64,000 nt of DNA from Lepidostoma basale. Its lineage: Eukaryota; Arthropoda; Insecta; Trichoptera; Lepidostomatidae. Shown here piece by piece: positions 1-10,467 of the stretch. Position numbers and translations under genes: made by a program. The stretch lies in the NCBI GenBank assembly GCA_022606425.2, contig JAHDVF020000866.1, positions 620,001 through 684,000 on the forward strand. Reading direction: 5' to 3'. The notes below the pieces were generated by a model. That model saw only the letters and a list, made by a program, of their open reading frames with translations. It had not been told where the DNA came from and ran no database searches. Position 1 is the first letter of the stretch, and every line of letters begins with the position of its first letter.

Positions 1-94
1 GAGTTGGATAAATGACTGGACGTCATCATCCCAGAACAGCTCACCGTTACAAACAGGTCATATGACCTAGATCAAGAAGAAGAAGAGGATATTG

Positions 95-318
95 CTTTTT
101 TTTTATACAACAGGTCGTTTGAACCCAATTACTGCATACTATTTATTTTAGCTATTATATTGATTCTTATGACATGTGATAGGTAGTCAATCTATCGCCA
201 TTTTATTGTCACGTGAATTCTACACCAGACCAAAGACAGTGTGACAATCACACTGCCATCGCCGGAAATCGAACCCGGTACCTTCGGTATGGAAATCAGA
301 ACTCTTACCACTCTGTTG
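95..318 (-). mobile_element. tRNA-derived SINE, copy 1
   Basis: Read on the minus strand: a tRNA-like head with A box (agagtggtaagagttctga) and B box GGTTCGATTCC, then a body with TCACACTGTCTTTGGTCTGG and ending GACCTGTTGTATAAAAAAAA. RNA polymerase III promoter boxes plus an A-rich tail define a tRNA SINE. At least eight copies lie in this window. Confidence 0.8.
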
Positions 319-360
319 TGTCTGGTGATGTGCGATATTAATTTGTTACTTAAATTTTAT

Positions 361-640
361 ATTAGATAATCCAAATGCAGTGTGACTTTACTAAGCCTTA
401 TAATGAATATTTTTAAATGAATTAAACCACTGATTTTTCCACTTTTCAGTGTATTTTTATCTACGTATTTTGAAAGTTTACCTTCCTCATCAGGAGAACG
501 ATATAAATTGATGATGAATGTGTTTAATCGGTGCTTGTTGAAAAAAATAAATTCTAAAGTGGTTATAATTCATAAAAAATCCTCGTAACGGAATTCCACA
601 CAGTCTAGTCTTAAGTTTACAATTTTTTTGCATTATTATA
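361..640. other. AT-rich intergenic/intronic DNA, nothing recognised
   Basis: Simple AT-rich sequence in the intron after lectin A exon 3. No gene, RNA or recognisable repeat was seen. Confidence 0.4.
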
Positions 641-652
641 GTAATTTCTTAC

Positions 653-844
653 CCTTATCAAAGATGTTCTTATTTTTCTCTAAGGTGGAATGAAGCTCCT
701 TCTTGCATACGAAATGGTACTCAGTATGGCACGTCTGATCATTAATGGTTCCAGATTTAAACAGGAAAACACAATTTTCGTTGTTATTATCGTTGTTAGG
801 CTCATTAACAGTCCACCGAACGGTGAGTTGGGATTCTGGGATTC
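653..844 (-). CDS. Lectin A exon 3 (CRD1, C-terminal half)
   Basis: 192 nt, phase 1 on both sides. Carries EPNNDNNNENC, GTINDQTC and FVCKKEL, so the calcium/sugar loop and the last three Cys of CRD1. Donor GGTAAG at 652 leads to exons outside the window. Confidence 0.9.
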
Positions 845-3800
845 CTGCCAAGTAAAAAATACAGTTCAATACATAGATAGTTTATACAACTTTCGACAAC
901 ATCTGGCGCTTCTAAAAACGACATAAAGTCTTCCAAAATTTCCAATACAATGAAACTGACATGTGAAAATAGGCATAGATTTGTAACATATATACAACTT
1001 CCAAAAATTTGTCTAACATGGTCATAAAGAAAAATGTGGAATGGGGAATGTTGTAATTACATAAAGCGTGCGCTTAACCCAACCAATGACAGGTCATAAG
1101 TCCTGTAAACACCTTGATCAACCATATTCAGTTTCCAATTTGCATCTTCGTCTCTATTGAGATACAATTAAATCATGAATAAATAACCCACGGTGGGTGA
1201 AATCCAGTATTCGTATACAAATTTAAGTATACATTCACAAAAAATATTATAAAATTGTTTACAAAGATGGTCAGTTTTGACAATCTGTCAAAACTGACCA
1301 TATTTGTAAACAATTTTATAATATTTAAAATATTTATATAATATCACTGATGAAGGGCCAGTTAGTCCGAAACATGTTTGATATTTTTTTTTTATAAATG
1401 TGAATGTTGTGTATAAAGTATATAAAAAAAGAAACATTACTACATTAATTGTTCAAGAAACAACAAATTAATCGTATGTATATTTTATTTACACAGTAGA
1501 AGATATCTAATTGATGGGTAATTGTGAACCAATTCCATCTTACCAAGATCGAATGGTATGCGCTGGTTGACATGACAGTGAATCTTTACCGCTTAATGTT
1601 AGGAAGTGCCCCTCTCCGTAAAAGTCGTGCATCCCGATCCACACCAGGTTGGTGTTCGTCTTGGAGAACCGATCGAGAAGCGCACGCTCTTCCAGCACGC
1701 TGGTTGGCATGGCTAACTCCGCACCCTCTTCTCGGCACTTGGCCACAGCCTCCTTCCATCCCAGCCCGTTCGTATGGAGTTTGTAGAAGGCGCGCGTGCC
1801 ACTGTCGTATGTGTAGTCGGTCCTGAAGAATGAGGCATCTGCAATATTAACATTGCAATACTTAATTGAAGGTTTAGGGGTTTACATTCTCGAATACCAT
1901 CCTCCCGACCTACAGACATCCTCCGCACTCAGCTGTTAATATAACTAAATAAAAATAAAAGAAAGACTTATGTAGTAAACACATTATGAGTAATCATTAA
2001 AATTACAATTTATAGAGAAACACACGTTTACGGAGAAAAACAAAACAATATGATAAATGGAAATTTTTTTTTTTTTTAAATTTGAAATTGGAAGATGAAC
2101 GCAAAAGTACAAATCACGGGAAAACACACATCAACGGAGAAAACCAATACGATTTTATAATTGGGAAAACCCAAAAAAATTATTTGACTTCCGTTCATTT
2201 TCCAATTTAAAAAATTAAAAAAATATATATTTTTTTCCAATTATAATATTGCATTGTTTTTATTCGTAAATGCGTGTTTCCCTGTCATCTGTACTTTCCA
2301 AGATAACTCATTATATGTTTACTTCATAAGTCTTTATTTGCTTTTGATATAGTTATATTTACATTAAAACATGTTGTGGATAATATTTTTATTTTGTAAA
2401 CATATATTTATTTAACAAATAAAATGGATTATACGGTGTTTAAAATTCTCCTTCCAAAATAATGTTTCAATGGTATTCTTCCATTCAATTTGCACCACAT
2501 CTCATATTAAAATAAACAAATTACAAATATTTTTTGTGAATGTATACTTATACTTGTATACGAATCCTGGATACGTATACAAGTATAAGTATATATTACA
2601 AGTATAAGTATATGGAATTCGTATACAAGTATAAGTATACATTCACAAAAAATATTTGTAATCATTCTGGTCAATTCTTTGGCATATAATATAGGAATAA
2701 TACTCCAGGCGACTTCTAAACAATGCGCTAATAGGCTGATAACCTTCGCATTGTGTTAATAAAGTAGTTTGCTAAAATGCTAAAAATCATTCTCCATAGA
2801 TGGCGTTAGTGGGTAGATTGTATAGGTTAATCTTAAAAAGATTGACTAGTGTATAATCAAATCTACATAGATGGTTAATAAAAACTGACACGTGAAGATA
2901 GGTATGGATTTGGAGTATATATACAACTTCCAAAATTTATCATGCATGATCATAATAACAATGGTGGAATGGGGAATGTTGTAATTACATAAAGCGTGCG
3001 CTTAACCCAACCAATGACAGGTCATAAGTGCTGTAAACACCTTGATCATCCATATTCAGTTTCCAGTTTGCGTCTTCGTCTCTATTGAGATACAATTAAA
3101 TTTGAACAAATTACGCTGGCCAGGTTATTTGCACTGCATGAGGGACCTGAAGCTCCCCAAAATAGTGATACTCTTTTTTTTTCCTTTTACACAACAGGTC
3201 GTTTGAACCCAATATACAATTTATTTGAGCTATTATATTGATTCTCGTGACATGCGATAGGTAGCCAATCTATCGCCATTTTATTGTCACGTGAATTTTA
3301 CACCAGACCAACGACAGTGTGACAATCACACTGCCATCGCCGAGAATCGAACCCGGGGCTTCGGTATGGAAGTCAGAGCTCTAACCACTATGCCACGAAG
3401 GTCGTTAAACCTTAACCTTACTTCTTGGTAAGAAGCGTCGGCTGCCGAGAGAACGATAGTTGGATGGTATTGTGGTAGACATACGGTCAGGCCCCAGGGC
3501 AGAAAAAAGAAAGGTGACGGCAAGAGTTAAGACAGGATGGAGACGTTTTTTGGAGGATGCTAAGATCCACCAAGGTTTTCAAGCGAAAGATTATTGTATA
3601 AATGATTTTTCCTTTTACGTCTATGAAATGTTATGATTAAAAAAGTTATGATTAATATATTATTAAAAAAACATGCTTTTAAAACATTAAAAACATGTAT
3701 TGTTTTAAATTTCGTGGTTTCATCTTATTAATGTCAGCGACAGTGATGAAATTGGTCACAACAATTTTTACACGTGTATATGCAGACTCGTATTTTTCAA

Positions 3801-4364
3801 ATGTAATAAACATTTTGATGTAGGCAACACCGACCGCTGCAGCTTTCATAGAAAATGTTCTTTTGCTTTTAGAGTTAGTTACATTATACAAAAATAGTAG
3901 TTTATTTTATTTATAAAAGTTCATATGTAATATATAAATAAAACGCCTTTCTTGCGCTAAAATTTGTGCTGTTTTCACTAAAAATATATAGGTTATAGAT
4001 GATTCAAAGTACAGTTTAATGGATTGTATGAAATCAAATACTTAATTAAATTAGTGGATAATCACACATTAATAATCAAATATCTTTTACGAGTAGTTTT
4101 GTTGATCCGCCTACCTTTTTATGATAAATATGATTATATCATGTTATATAAAAAAAACGAAAACTCTCGTTGCACCACACATATACCTAATATAACAAAT
4201 AAACAAGTTTTTGATTTATCAGGATACAGATTGAAAGGCGTCTTTAATTTCAACAGCTTAACACAAGGTTTTTGAATTAATTAACGGTTAAATATTTACT
4301 TACTCTGTGCTAAGAGAGATGAGAATCGAAAACAAAACAACACACTTAGAACTACACCAAACAT
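653..4364 (-). CDS. Lectin A: dual-CRD C-type lectin (immulectin-like), 5' part only
   Basis: Secreted calcium-dependent lectin, by family a pattern-recognition protein of insect immunity acting in haemolymph. Coding exons on the minus strand are 4304-4364, 1590-1838 and 653-844; all introns are phase 1 with GT-AG ends, giving 167 complete codons inside the window. Residues 1-20 are a hydrophobic signal peptide starting MFGVVLSVLF. CRD1 follows, with the WIGMHD core, the EPN triplet of mannose-type lectins at the calcium site, and the Cys pattern KC / NC / TC / VC. The usual WND is IND here. The last exon ends at a donor (GGTAAG), so the CRD2 exons must lie beyond the left edge. The first exon was placed from an ATG with a signal-like stretch, a consensus donor and a length (61 nt) equal to the first exons of D, E and F. 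The exon-intron pattern and fold are clear; the ligand is not known. Confidence 0.85.
950..1230 (+). repeat. Interspersed repeat R1 (TATGACCTGTCATTGGTTGG family)
   Basis: Family marked by CCAACCAATGACAGGTCATA, TAAAGCGTGCGCTTAACCC and CGTCTCTATTGAGATACAAT, with TATACAAGTA-rich inverted ends. Other copies or parts: 2520-3105, 7000-7465, 25565-26045, 26440-26640, 29215-29655, 55470-56115, 56345-57710, 59690-60860 and 63490-63760. No coding capacity seen; it behaves like a non-autonomous DNA element with variable internal rearrangements. Confidence 0.6.
1242..1326. repeat. Near-perfect 85-nt palindrome
   Basis: Left arm 1242-1265 (AAATATTATAAAATTGTTTA...) is the exact reverse complement of 1303-1326. 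The inner part (GGTCAGTTTTGACA / TGTCAAAACTGACC) also pairs. It sits 14 nt before the hammerhead-like motif at 1340. Confidence 0.8.
1340..1385 (+). ncRNA. Hammerhead-ribozyme-like motif H1
   Basis: Stem I AATATCA (1340-1346) pairs fully with TGATATT (1379-1385). Core CTGATGA 1347-1353, one extra A, stem II GGGC/GTCC with loop CAGTTA, GAAA 1369-1372, palindromic stem III CATG, then T1377 and T1378 as the predicted U16.1 and H17 cleavage site. All catalytic-core positions of the hammerhead consensus are present apart from the spare base before stem II. Activity not shown. Confidence 0.55.
1590..1838 (-). CDS. Lectin A exon 2 (CRD1, N-terminal half)
   Basis: 249 nt, phase 1 on both sides. Encodes the Y-x-Y-x-x-x-x-x-x-F-Y-K-L start of the CRD, the first disulfide Cys (AKCREEG) and WIGMHDFYGEG. 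Acceptor TTGCAG, donor CGGTAAAG. Confidence 0.88.
1938..2357. repeat. Foldback (palindromic) MITE
   Basis: The left arm from 1938 (ATATAACTAAAT...GACTTATGTAGTAAAC) is imperfectly repeated in inverse at 2313-2357 (GTTTACTTCATAAGTC...ATAGTTATAT). Matching continues inward through the GAAACACACG and AACAATATGATAAATGG blocks. No coding capacity. Confidence 0.6.
2520..3105 (+). repeat. R1 repeat copy with TATACAAGTATAAGTATA inverted ends
   Basis: Starts with short direct and inverted copies of TACAAGTATAAGTATA (2540-2645). Continues with the R1 body (GCGTGCGCTTAACCCAACCA at about 2994) and ends with CTCTATTGAGATACAATTAA near 3100. Confidence 0.6.
3173..3405 (-). mobile_element. tRNA-derived SINE, copy 2 (full length)
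   Basis: Head at 3405 (GACCTTCGTGGCATAGTGG), B box near 3350, T-rich complement of the tail at 3173. Lies in lectin A intron 1. Confidence 0.8.
4304..4364 (-). CDS. Lectin A exon 1 (signal peptide)
   Basis: 61 nt, ATG at 4364 reading down, 20 codons plus one base (A), donor AGTAAGT. Joined to exon 2 it gives Q-N-A-S-F-F. Placement is by inference: no transcript was available, but phase, length and hydrophobicity all agree. Confidence 0.7.
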
Positions 4365-4421
4365 TACGAAATGACGTATGCCCCTTCTCGCGACGGACGC
4401 TATTCTTCTGTCAAGGTCTCA

Positions 4422-4436
4422 ACGTTAACTGGAAAT
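4422..4436 (-). promoter_or_regulatory. Possible initiator of lectin A
   Basis: On the minus strand CCAGTTAACG lies 66 nt before the ATG (presumed +1 A at 4430). The same CAGT-type arthropod initiator occurs 33-47 nt before the ATG of B, C and D. No TATA box is seen 25-35 nt upstream. Confidence 0.3.
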
Positions 4437-4699
4437 GAATTCATACCTGATTCTGCTTATGCAGTGTAAGCAAAATCATAGCTACATCTATGGCGCACTG
4501 GGGTAATCGCAACCAGTTCTCACGCGGGGATACGTGAATCATTTCTAAAACCTGGTTTTGTTCTTTAATTGCAGTTTAGGCAAAAACGTACGTAAATTTG
4601 AAACAGATATATGTTTCTTGAGGTTCTCGCATATTGTGATGGAATTAAATCCTTTTTCCATGTTCCATGTTCCATCCACCAACGATAGATGTTATTTAT

Positions 4700-5395
4700 A
4701 TTTTTCATCATTTTAATATATTATGCGGCACATATCCGAAGCATTGAAAGAGTCCAAAAAATGTTTATAAAACACATTAATTTTAAAATATTCAACTCGT
4801 TCTCAGATTACCAATCTGCCCTAATATTTCATTCCCTGGACTCTCTCGAAAATAGACGTACGCTCAATGATATGATGCTGCTTCACAAAATCATTCGCTA
4901 CAAAATTGATAACTCTGAACTTCTTTGCAAATTGACACTCAATACCCCTCGCCCAATACCATATCGCACAAGACACACCGCAAGCCAAGTTTTCCATCTC
5001 CCTGTTTATCGCACTAACTACGCTCAAAGCGCGGCAATGTACAGGATTTGTGACAACTACAACAAGTATTTTGGAGACATCGATGTTTTCCACTTGAACG
5101 AACGAAACTTCAAAAAAGCGATAGGAGCAACCTTTCGGCGTGGATGAGACCATAATGTTATATGATATTATAATATTTTTAATTTTGTTCTTATTTCTAC
5201 TACTATTATTATGTTTAACTCTCAATCATTTTGTTTGACCGTATTTTGCCTTAGCTTAAATTCAATTAAATGTTTATTGTATTTGTGGTAGCATGTAATT
5301 GGCTTTATTTATTACTTTTCTTAATGTTTCTTAATTAATATATTGATATCGATTTATGCTGCCCTTACTGAATAAATAAATAAATATTGAAGATG
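4700..5395 (+). pseudogene. Non-LTR retrotransposon reverse transcriptase, 3' end (jockey/CR1-like)
   Basis: An open frame (4689-5147) covers the region after the RT palm: IERVQKMFIKHI, then RTLNDMMLLHKIIRYKIDNS and a C-terminus resembling KAIG. It is 5'-truncated and ends near AATAAATAAATAAATA. Similar in layout to the jockey-like copies at 8020 and 36195 but a different subfamily. Upstream of lectin A. Confidence 0.65.
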
Positions 5396-5450
5396 TTTCT
5401 CTGCTACGCATAGCCGATTATAGAAGAGATGTATTATTTTAGGTGATACA

Positions 5451-5715
5451 GTAGAACCCCTCTTAACCGGTCTCGGATAATTTGTTCTATCATACGAACG
5501 TGGAGGAATGGATTACAAAAAGTGACAAATGACTCGAAAACATTTTTTTACGGACGAAGAAATAATCGATATCGCCAGTTAAGATGTCTGAAAATGCGAA
5601 GACAGCAATTTAGTTGAGCAACAACAAGATTCAACAGCATAGGACGTGATGAATATACGAAAATGGAGGGATCTAGCTGTAAAATCTTTTACAGTTAAAA
5701 AACATTAAAAAAAAA
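5451..5715 (+). pseudogene. pogo/Tigger-like DNA transposon relic
   Basis: TA followed by CAGTAGAACCCCTCTTAACCGG-type sequence is typical of pogo-like inverted ends. The frame behind it reads FTDEEIIDIAS and then QQQDSTA with stops, resembling the C-terminal part of jerky/pogo transposases. The middle of the element is missing and no right end was found. Confidence 0.45.
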
Positions 5716-5787
5716 ACGATTTTTATAATACAAACAATGATATTGTATGTACACTCAGTTTTCAAAGTTAATGTAACTTCATAATTA

Positions 5788-6110
5788 ACTAACTAACTAA
5801 CTAACGAACCATCACGCCATTTGGCGGGAGGGGTAGGCAGAGAGGATGGATCGCCACAATGCTCTGTCCTGGCATACCTCTCGGGCTTCCTCTACATTCA
5901 TACATCGTACCATGCACGCACGTCGATTATGCCGCCTTTTAGTAATTGATTAATTCATGCCAAGTTTTCCTCGGTTATCCTCGGCATCTTTTTCCACTCA
6001 CGCTGCTTGTGTACAATTTTTTTACCATTCTACTCTCATCTATTCGTTCCATATGTTAAAAACCATCTCAGGGATCCTTTTTTAATTTTATCCATAATGC
6101 AGCCATTTTA
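5788..6110 (-). mobile_element. RTE-like non-LTR fragment with GTTA-repeat tail
   Basis: Minus strand: relic of the RT C-terminus (arginine-rich ..RRACMVRCMNVEEAREV) ending GTTAGTTAGTTAGTTAGTTA. Same family as the long copies at 27695-28610 and 52895-53515; degenerate and 5'-truncated. Confidence 0.65.
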
Positions 6111-6284
6111 ATTATCAACATAACAGCATTAATAATCTCATGTCATGCAGCCTAACAAACAATAATATCGTTTATTAAATATTGTAGCTATTATTAATTA
6201 TTTTTATTATTATAATTATTAATAATTATATAATATACTATATAATAATAATAATAATAACTATTCTTCACATCATTACAGCTA

Positions 6285-6525
6285 GAGCCAAATCCATGTA
6301 CAGTGTAAAACTATCACATCGGAGATCGACATCTTTCATATTAGCGAAGGTACCTTCAGGAGACGAATACACTTGACTTTAGAAAGTATCTTGTCTTATG
6401 TCGAACCATCTCTAATGCGTTCCTGGTAATATGTTTTATTTTTATAATATTTTACCTGATGCCTTAAACATTTTGCTGTTTGTAATGTCTTTTGAGTTAA
6501 TAAATTGATTTGATTTGATTTGATA
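6285..6525 (+). mobile_element. jockey-like retrotransposon 3' end with TTGAT repeats
   Basis: GAGATCGACATCTTTCATAT and the downstream UTR match the family copies at 36061-36650 (minus) and 62865-63060. It ends in TTGATTTGATTTGATTTGAT. Confidence 0.65.
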
Positions 6526-6650
6526 TTGATTCTCATGACATATGATAGGTAGCTAATCTTTTTATTCTCATGTTAATTCTACACCAGACCAAAAACTGTG
6601 TGACAATCACACTGCCATCGCTGGGAATCGAACCCGGGGACCGTCGAGGT
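6526..6650 (-). mobile_element. tRNA-derived SINE, copy 3 (truncated)
   Basis: Retains the body and B box (GAATCGAACCC on the plus strand) but lacks the tail. Abuts the TTGAT tail of the preceding retrotransposon end. Confidence 0.65.
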
Positions 6651-6999
6651 ATTAAAATGTTTTATGATGTATTATTTTTTATAAAAAATAAGGTTATTAT
6701 TTAAAATTTTATGGTAGAAGTTCATGGTAAATAATGATTTTTTAATTTTTTTATAATTATTATTTATTTTTATATTAAGTATGTTTGATTTTTTATTTAA
6801 TAATAATTTTTTTGAAACTAAAGAATGCAATTGTAGATCTATCCTTCCGGGAAATCCGTTAATTTCGATAACAAGCATAATAATTATTATATGAGTCAGT
6901 GTTAATGGTAAATGTGGTTTGGGTTTTTCTTACCTTACGTAAAGCCCGTTCTCTTTCAAATGCCTCACTATCAATAATCAGTACCTATAATGATTAGTT

Positions 7000-7465
7000 G
7001 AATCTCAATAGAGACGAAGATGCAAATTGGGAACAGAATATGGTAATCGAGGTGTTTACAGGACTTATGACCTGTCATTGGTTGGGTTAAACGCATGCTT
7101 TATGTAATACAACATTCCCCATTCCACCCTTCTTACGACCACCATGTCTGACAAATTTTTGGAAGTTGTATATATGCTACTATGTAACTCCACACTTCAA
7201 ATGTTTTATTTCAATCTACACACTAGCGCCATCTATGAAGATTGGATTAAGCATTAAGCAGAAGATCTTTTTATTAACGCAATGTGAAAGGCTACCGCCA
7301 TTAACGTATTGCTAGATAACGCTTGGAGATATCACTCCAATTTATATGCTATTTTTAACTTGGACCACTTTTCGTTTTTACAACATTTTGAATGTATACA
7401 AATACTTGTAGACGTATTTGTATACATTCAAACAAGTATTTGTATACATTTAAAATGTTATAAAG
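7000..7465 (-). repeat. R1 repeat copy
   Basis: Contains CTCAATAGAGACGAAGATGC, the TGACCTGTCATTGGTTGGGT core and TTTTGGAAGTTGTATATATG. It ends with an inverted pair built on AATGTATACAAATACTTGTA (7390-7450). Confidence 0.6.
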
Positions 7466-7499
7466 TACCTATAATGTTTGTTCCTATCACTTAATTTGT

Positions 7500-7612
7500 G
7501 TTATTTAAACGAATATATTGATGTACGGTATGCGCCCTTGAGGTGATTACATCACAAAAACGGCGCTTTATAAGTTAGCATATTATTATTATTATTATTA
7601 TTAATAGTTACA
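7500..7612 (+). mobile_element. CR1/L2-like retrotransposon 3' terminus with ATT repeats
   Basis: GCGCCCTTGAGGTGATTACA...AACGGCGCTTTATAAGTTAG followed by (ATT)n. The same terminus closes the element at 58625-58995. Confidence 0.5.
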
Positions 7613-7649
7613 TTAAGCCCACATTGTTCCTCAATAAAAATAATAGTGT

Positions 7650-7955
7650 TTTTGTTTCTTCTTCTTCTTGTCCTGTCACACCTCTGTGGTGCATAGGGCC
7701 TCAAGGAACCTTATCTACCTGACTCTGTCACATGCTGATGCCTAACATCATCCAAAGTGAGGCCCGGTGCTTTAACCTCGTCCTGCAGGGCTCTTTTCCA
7801 TGTGGCTCTAGGTCTGCCGCGCTTCCTCTTTCTCCCCATAGGGGACCAGTCTAGTACGCTCTGAGGGATGCAGGCTGGGTTCCGTCTCAGAGTGTGACCG
7901 ATCCACAGCCACTTGTGTCTAGCGACATGTTCTCTTATTAGCTTTTCGCCTGCCA
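7650..7955 (-). pseudogene. Non-LTR reverse transcriptase C-terminal relic (GRKRKRGRPRATW type)
   Basis: Minus-strand frame reads WIGHTLRRNPACIPQSVLDW, then GRKRKRGRPRATWKRALQDE, ending in AAGAAGAAGAAG. Two more copies of this family: 23780-24060 (minus) and 44035-44190 (plus). Confidence 0.7.
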
Positions 7956-8019
7956 GAAAAAAATCTTACGATTTCTTTACCTCAAAGAAATTGGTTACTA
8001 CCCCTGGCTGTACAAAACT

Positions 8020-8605
8020 AATTTCTTGCTGGGTATGCTGGACTACCAATCATTGGAAATTCGACGAACTATCCATCTGGGTGTTCATTTTTTTCAACTG
8101 ATTCGTGGTCGAATACATAACTCTGACATTTTGAATGACTTGACTTTGTTTGTCCCCGACAATTATCTGCGACAAAGGCAACATAGATCATTTCACCTGC
8201 CACTGTGTAGAACCAATCTACCTAAGGTAATGCCCGTGGGCAGGGCAATAATTCTATTAAACCGCATCTCTTCAGATGTGAACATTTTTCACGATAGTGA
8301 GGCTACCCTCAGAAAGCATCTATCTCTTATGTATTAAATTGCTATTTTCTTCTCTTCTTATTGTACAAAAATGTTTATCTTTACCAAACTGTTCTCGAAT
8401 ATTTTTTATTAATTGTCTTCTGTTTTTCTTTTTTTTTCTTACTTGCTCACATTTGTCTTCTAATTATATTATTTGTAATTCTTTTTTTAATAATTGTTAA
8501 TATTATTTTATATTGTTAATAGATTATAAACAATTTGGATTTGTTATTATTCTGTAATGTTTATAATTTTTTGAATTAATTGAAATTGAATTGAATTGAA
8601 TTGAT
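8020..8605 (+). pseudogene. jockey-like retrotransposon 3' part
   Basis: Open stretch 8026-8337 encodes MLGMLDYQSLEIRRTIHLGV and RQRQHRSFHLPLCRTNLPKV, matching the copies at 36195-36611 and 58281-58620. The 3' UTR ends in TTGAATTGAATTGAATTGAT. Confidence 0.7.
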
Positions 8606-8945
8606 CCAGAAAACGGCATTTGACACTGTTTTGGGCCAATAGATCTTGAATATTGAACGACGGCACGTATTTCTAAAACACCTGGAGTTTTCCAATAACG
8701 TTCGCGGTAGATTTCCAAGTCTCACATCCGTACAGCAGTACTCTTTTAACACTACTGCTGAATATTTGGAGCTTTCTCGAAATGATACTGGAGCGCCATA
8801 CCGGGGAAAGCATTGCGAAAGCTCCCCTTGGCTTGTTGAGTCTGCTGGCTACATCTTCCTCCATACCTCCCGAGCCTGCTATCATATCATCATATCATCA
8901 GCCTGGAGCAATTGATGCGTGTACGCAGTCGGATGAGGGTCCTCT
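8606..8945 (-). pseudogene. Non-LTR reverse transcriptase relic (LLYGCETWKST)
   Basis: Minus-strand frame 8673-8885 reads LNKPRGAFAMLSPVWRSSII and VLLYGCETWKST, the post-palm region of an RTE-like or related RT. Truncated at both ends, adjoining the jockey-like tail. Confidence 0.65.
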
Positions 8946-9228
8946 AGGTCTTCCATGGTAGTTCGTGTCTTGGTGGTAGGGTCTCTTTGGGCGTTATTCA
9001 ATCCAGTCATCTGCAGCTTTCTCTCCATCTGTCCAATCTCTCGACTTCAGGAACTATTTAAAATATCCTTAATATTGTAGGCATAGTAGGCAAGACACTA
9101 ATAGATTGCGTGAAGAACACTAGCACAAGAGAAATATGTGAGTTGAGGATATTATAAGATGAAGTTGACAGCGAAGGAGGTACTGGTAAAGTCATGTCCA
9201 ATGGACACTACAAAGCTCCCCAATATTA

Positions 9229-9455
9229 TTATTTTTTCTTATATACAACAGGTCGTTTGAACCCAATTACTATGTACATTTTATTTTAGCTATTATATTG
9301 ATTCTCATGACATGTGATAGGTAGCCAATCTATCGCAATTTTATTGTAACGTGAATTCTACAACAGACCAAAGACTGTGTGACAATCACTCTGCCATCGC
9401 CCGGGAACCTTCGGTATGGAAGTCAGAGGACTTACCACTCTGCCACGAATGTCGA
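9229..9455 (-). mobile_element. tRNA-derived SINE, copy 4
   Basis: Tail complement at 9229, B box damaged by a small deletion near 9395 (CGCCCGGGAACC), A box complement CTTACCACTCTGCCACGAA at 9431. Confidence 0.7.
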
Positions 9456-9474
9456 AATAATACGTACACTACAT

Positions 9475-9625
9475 AATCAGCATCATGTGGCTCGTCCTTG
9501 TGGAAGACCTCTTAAAAGATGGAAGGACAGGAAGGATCTACCTCACAGGAGGAGCAACCCTCTTGAGAATAAACCATACAGTTCTATAGCTAGGAAGAAA
9601 AAGAAAAGGATATTGAGATAAACAT
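9475..9625 (+). mobile_element. Short non-LTR 3' end fragment
   Basis: Reads HHVARPCGRPLKRWKDRKDL then an AAGAAGAAGA-rich tail, the usual GRP-x-RW terminus of endonuclease-type non-LTR elements. Confidence 0.45.
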
Positions 9626-9649
9626 ATTCTGAAGACTTGAGAAATTGAA

Positions 9650-10110
9650 AATATCTTTGTTTAATCCACAAAATATTAAAAAAAATATTAAAAAAACACG
9701 ACATGTTTCGGAGGATAACTAATTAATAATCAGATTTAATAATTTGAAAACATAATTAATAATTAGATTCCTCCTTAAACTCCTTTCTCCTTAAATTTAC
9801 TACATTTACTCTCCAAATTTCCCATTCCCAATCAAATGCAAATTAATCATGATTAATTTCTTTATAAATTATGTTTTTTCAAATGTATGTTTTTTCTAAA
9901 TTACAATTCTTTATATTATTATTTTATTATTTATTAGTTTTTACTGATAAAAAATAATTATTAGTACTTTTAACAAATAGCCCATGTATCCTCCGAAACA
10001 TATCGTGTTTTTTAATATTTTGTGGATTAAACAATGTTATTTTCAATTTCCTAAGTACATTACTGTGAAATTCCACAGTGTTAATTCCTTAGCGTTCAAT
10101 AAGTTAAACT
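9650..10110. repeat. Foldback element with two CCTCCGAAAC motifs (family M-f)
   Basis: Inverse arms ACGACATGTTTCGGAGGATA (9699) and ATCCTCCGAAACATATCGTG (9978), each with TTAATATTTTGTGGATTAAA-type flanks. The outer arm ends CCACAGTGTTAATTCC. The same family at 63840-64000 keeps an intact hammerhead-like core; both copies here have lost the CTGANGA box. Confidence 0.55.
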
Positions 10111-10233
10111 TTGATACGAAAATGTCTGTTTTTGGAGTTTTTAGTGCCGAGTGATTTTCAGGCGTCTGTGTGAAAAATGAACATCCTTCATTATTTTTTT
10201 AAAAGTAAAAATACTCTTTGTTTCAATATCAGC

Positions 10234-10239
10234 TTTATT
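10234..10239 (-). terminator. Poly(A) signal of lectin B
   Basis: AATAAA on the minus strand, 50 nt past the stop codon. Confidence 0.6.
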
Positions 10240-10288
10240 TTGAAAACAAGATCGTACATTCTAAAGAAAAAAATATCGGTGTCAGTGA

Positions 10289-10467
10289 TCAATTACCATC
10301 GGCCACTAAGTTTGGCAAACTACTTAGAGTTCTTTCACAGAAGAACATTGCTCTGACGTCGCATGATGCGGAAGTTAACTTGCCGTTTCTAAGTATCCCG
10401 CCACACTGTCCTTCTTTGGGCTCATCATCCGCCCATTGATTGTATCCAACCTGTGATATTGGCATAC
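10289..10467 (-). CDS. Lectin B exon 5 (CRD2, C-terminal half, stop)
   Basis: 179 nt. Encodes YNQWADDEPKEGQCGG, NGKLTSASC and AMFFCERTL, then a 14-residue tail and TGA at 10291-10289. Acceptor TTTCAG. Confidence 0.9.

Noticed and set aside
240..320. tRNA gene
   Set aside because: A and B boxes are present, but the cloverleaf is incomplete and the same unit recurs with a SINE body; called SINE.
3679..3891. 70-codon minus-strand frame as a candidate first exon of lectin A
   Set aside because: No signal-like core or suitable donor; the ATG at 4364 fits phase, length and hydrophobicity far better.
4024..4275. 83-codon open frame before lectin A exon 1
   Set aside because: AT-rich composition, no recognisable domain, lies in lectin A intron 1; treated as chance.
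7390..7460. Short repeated TATTTGTATACATT units that resemble an array
   Set aside because: They are inverted ends of the R1 repeat, without regular spacers; not a CRISPR array, and this is eukaryotic DNA.
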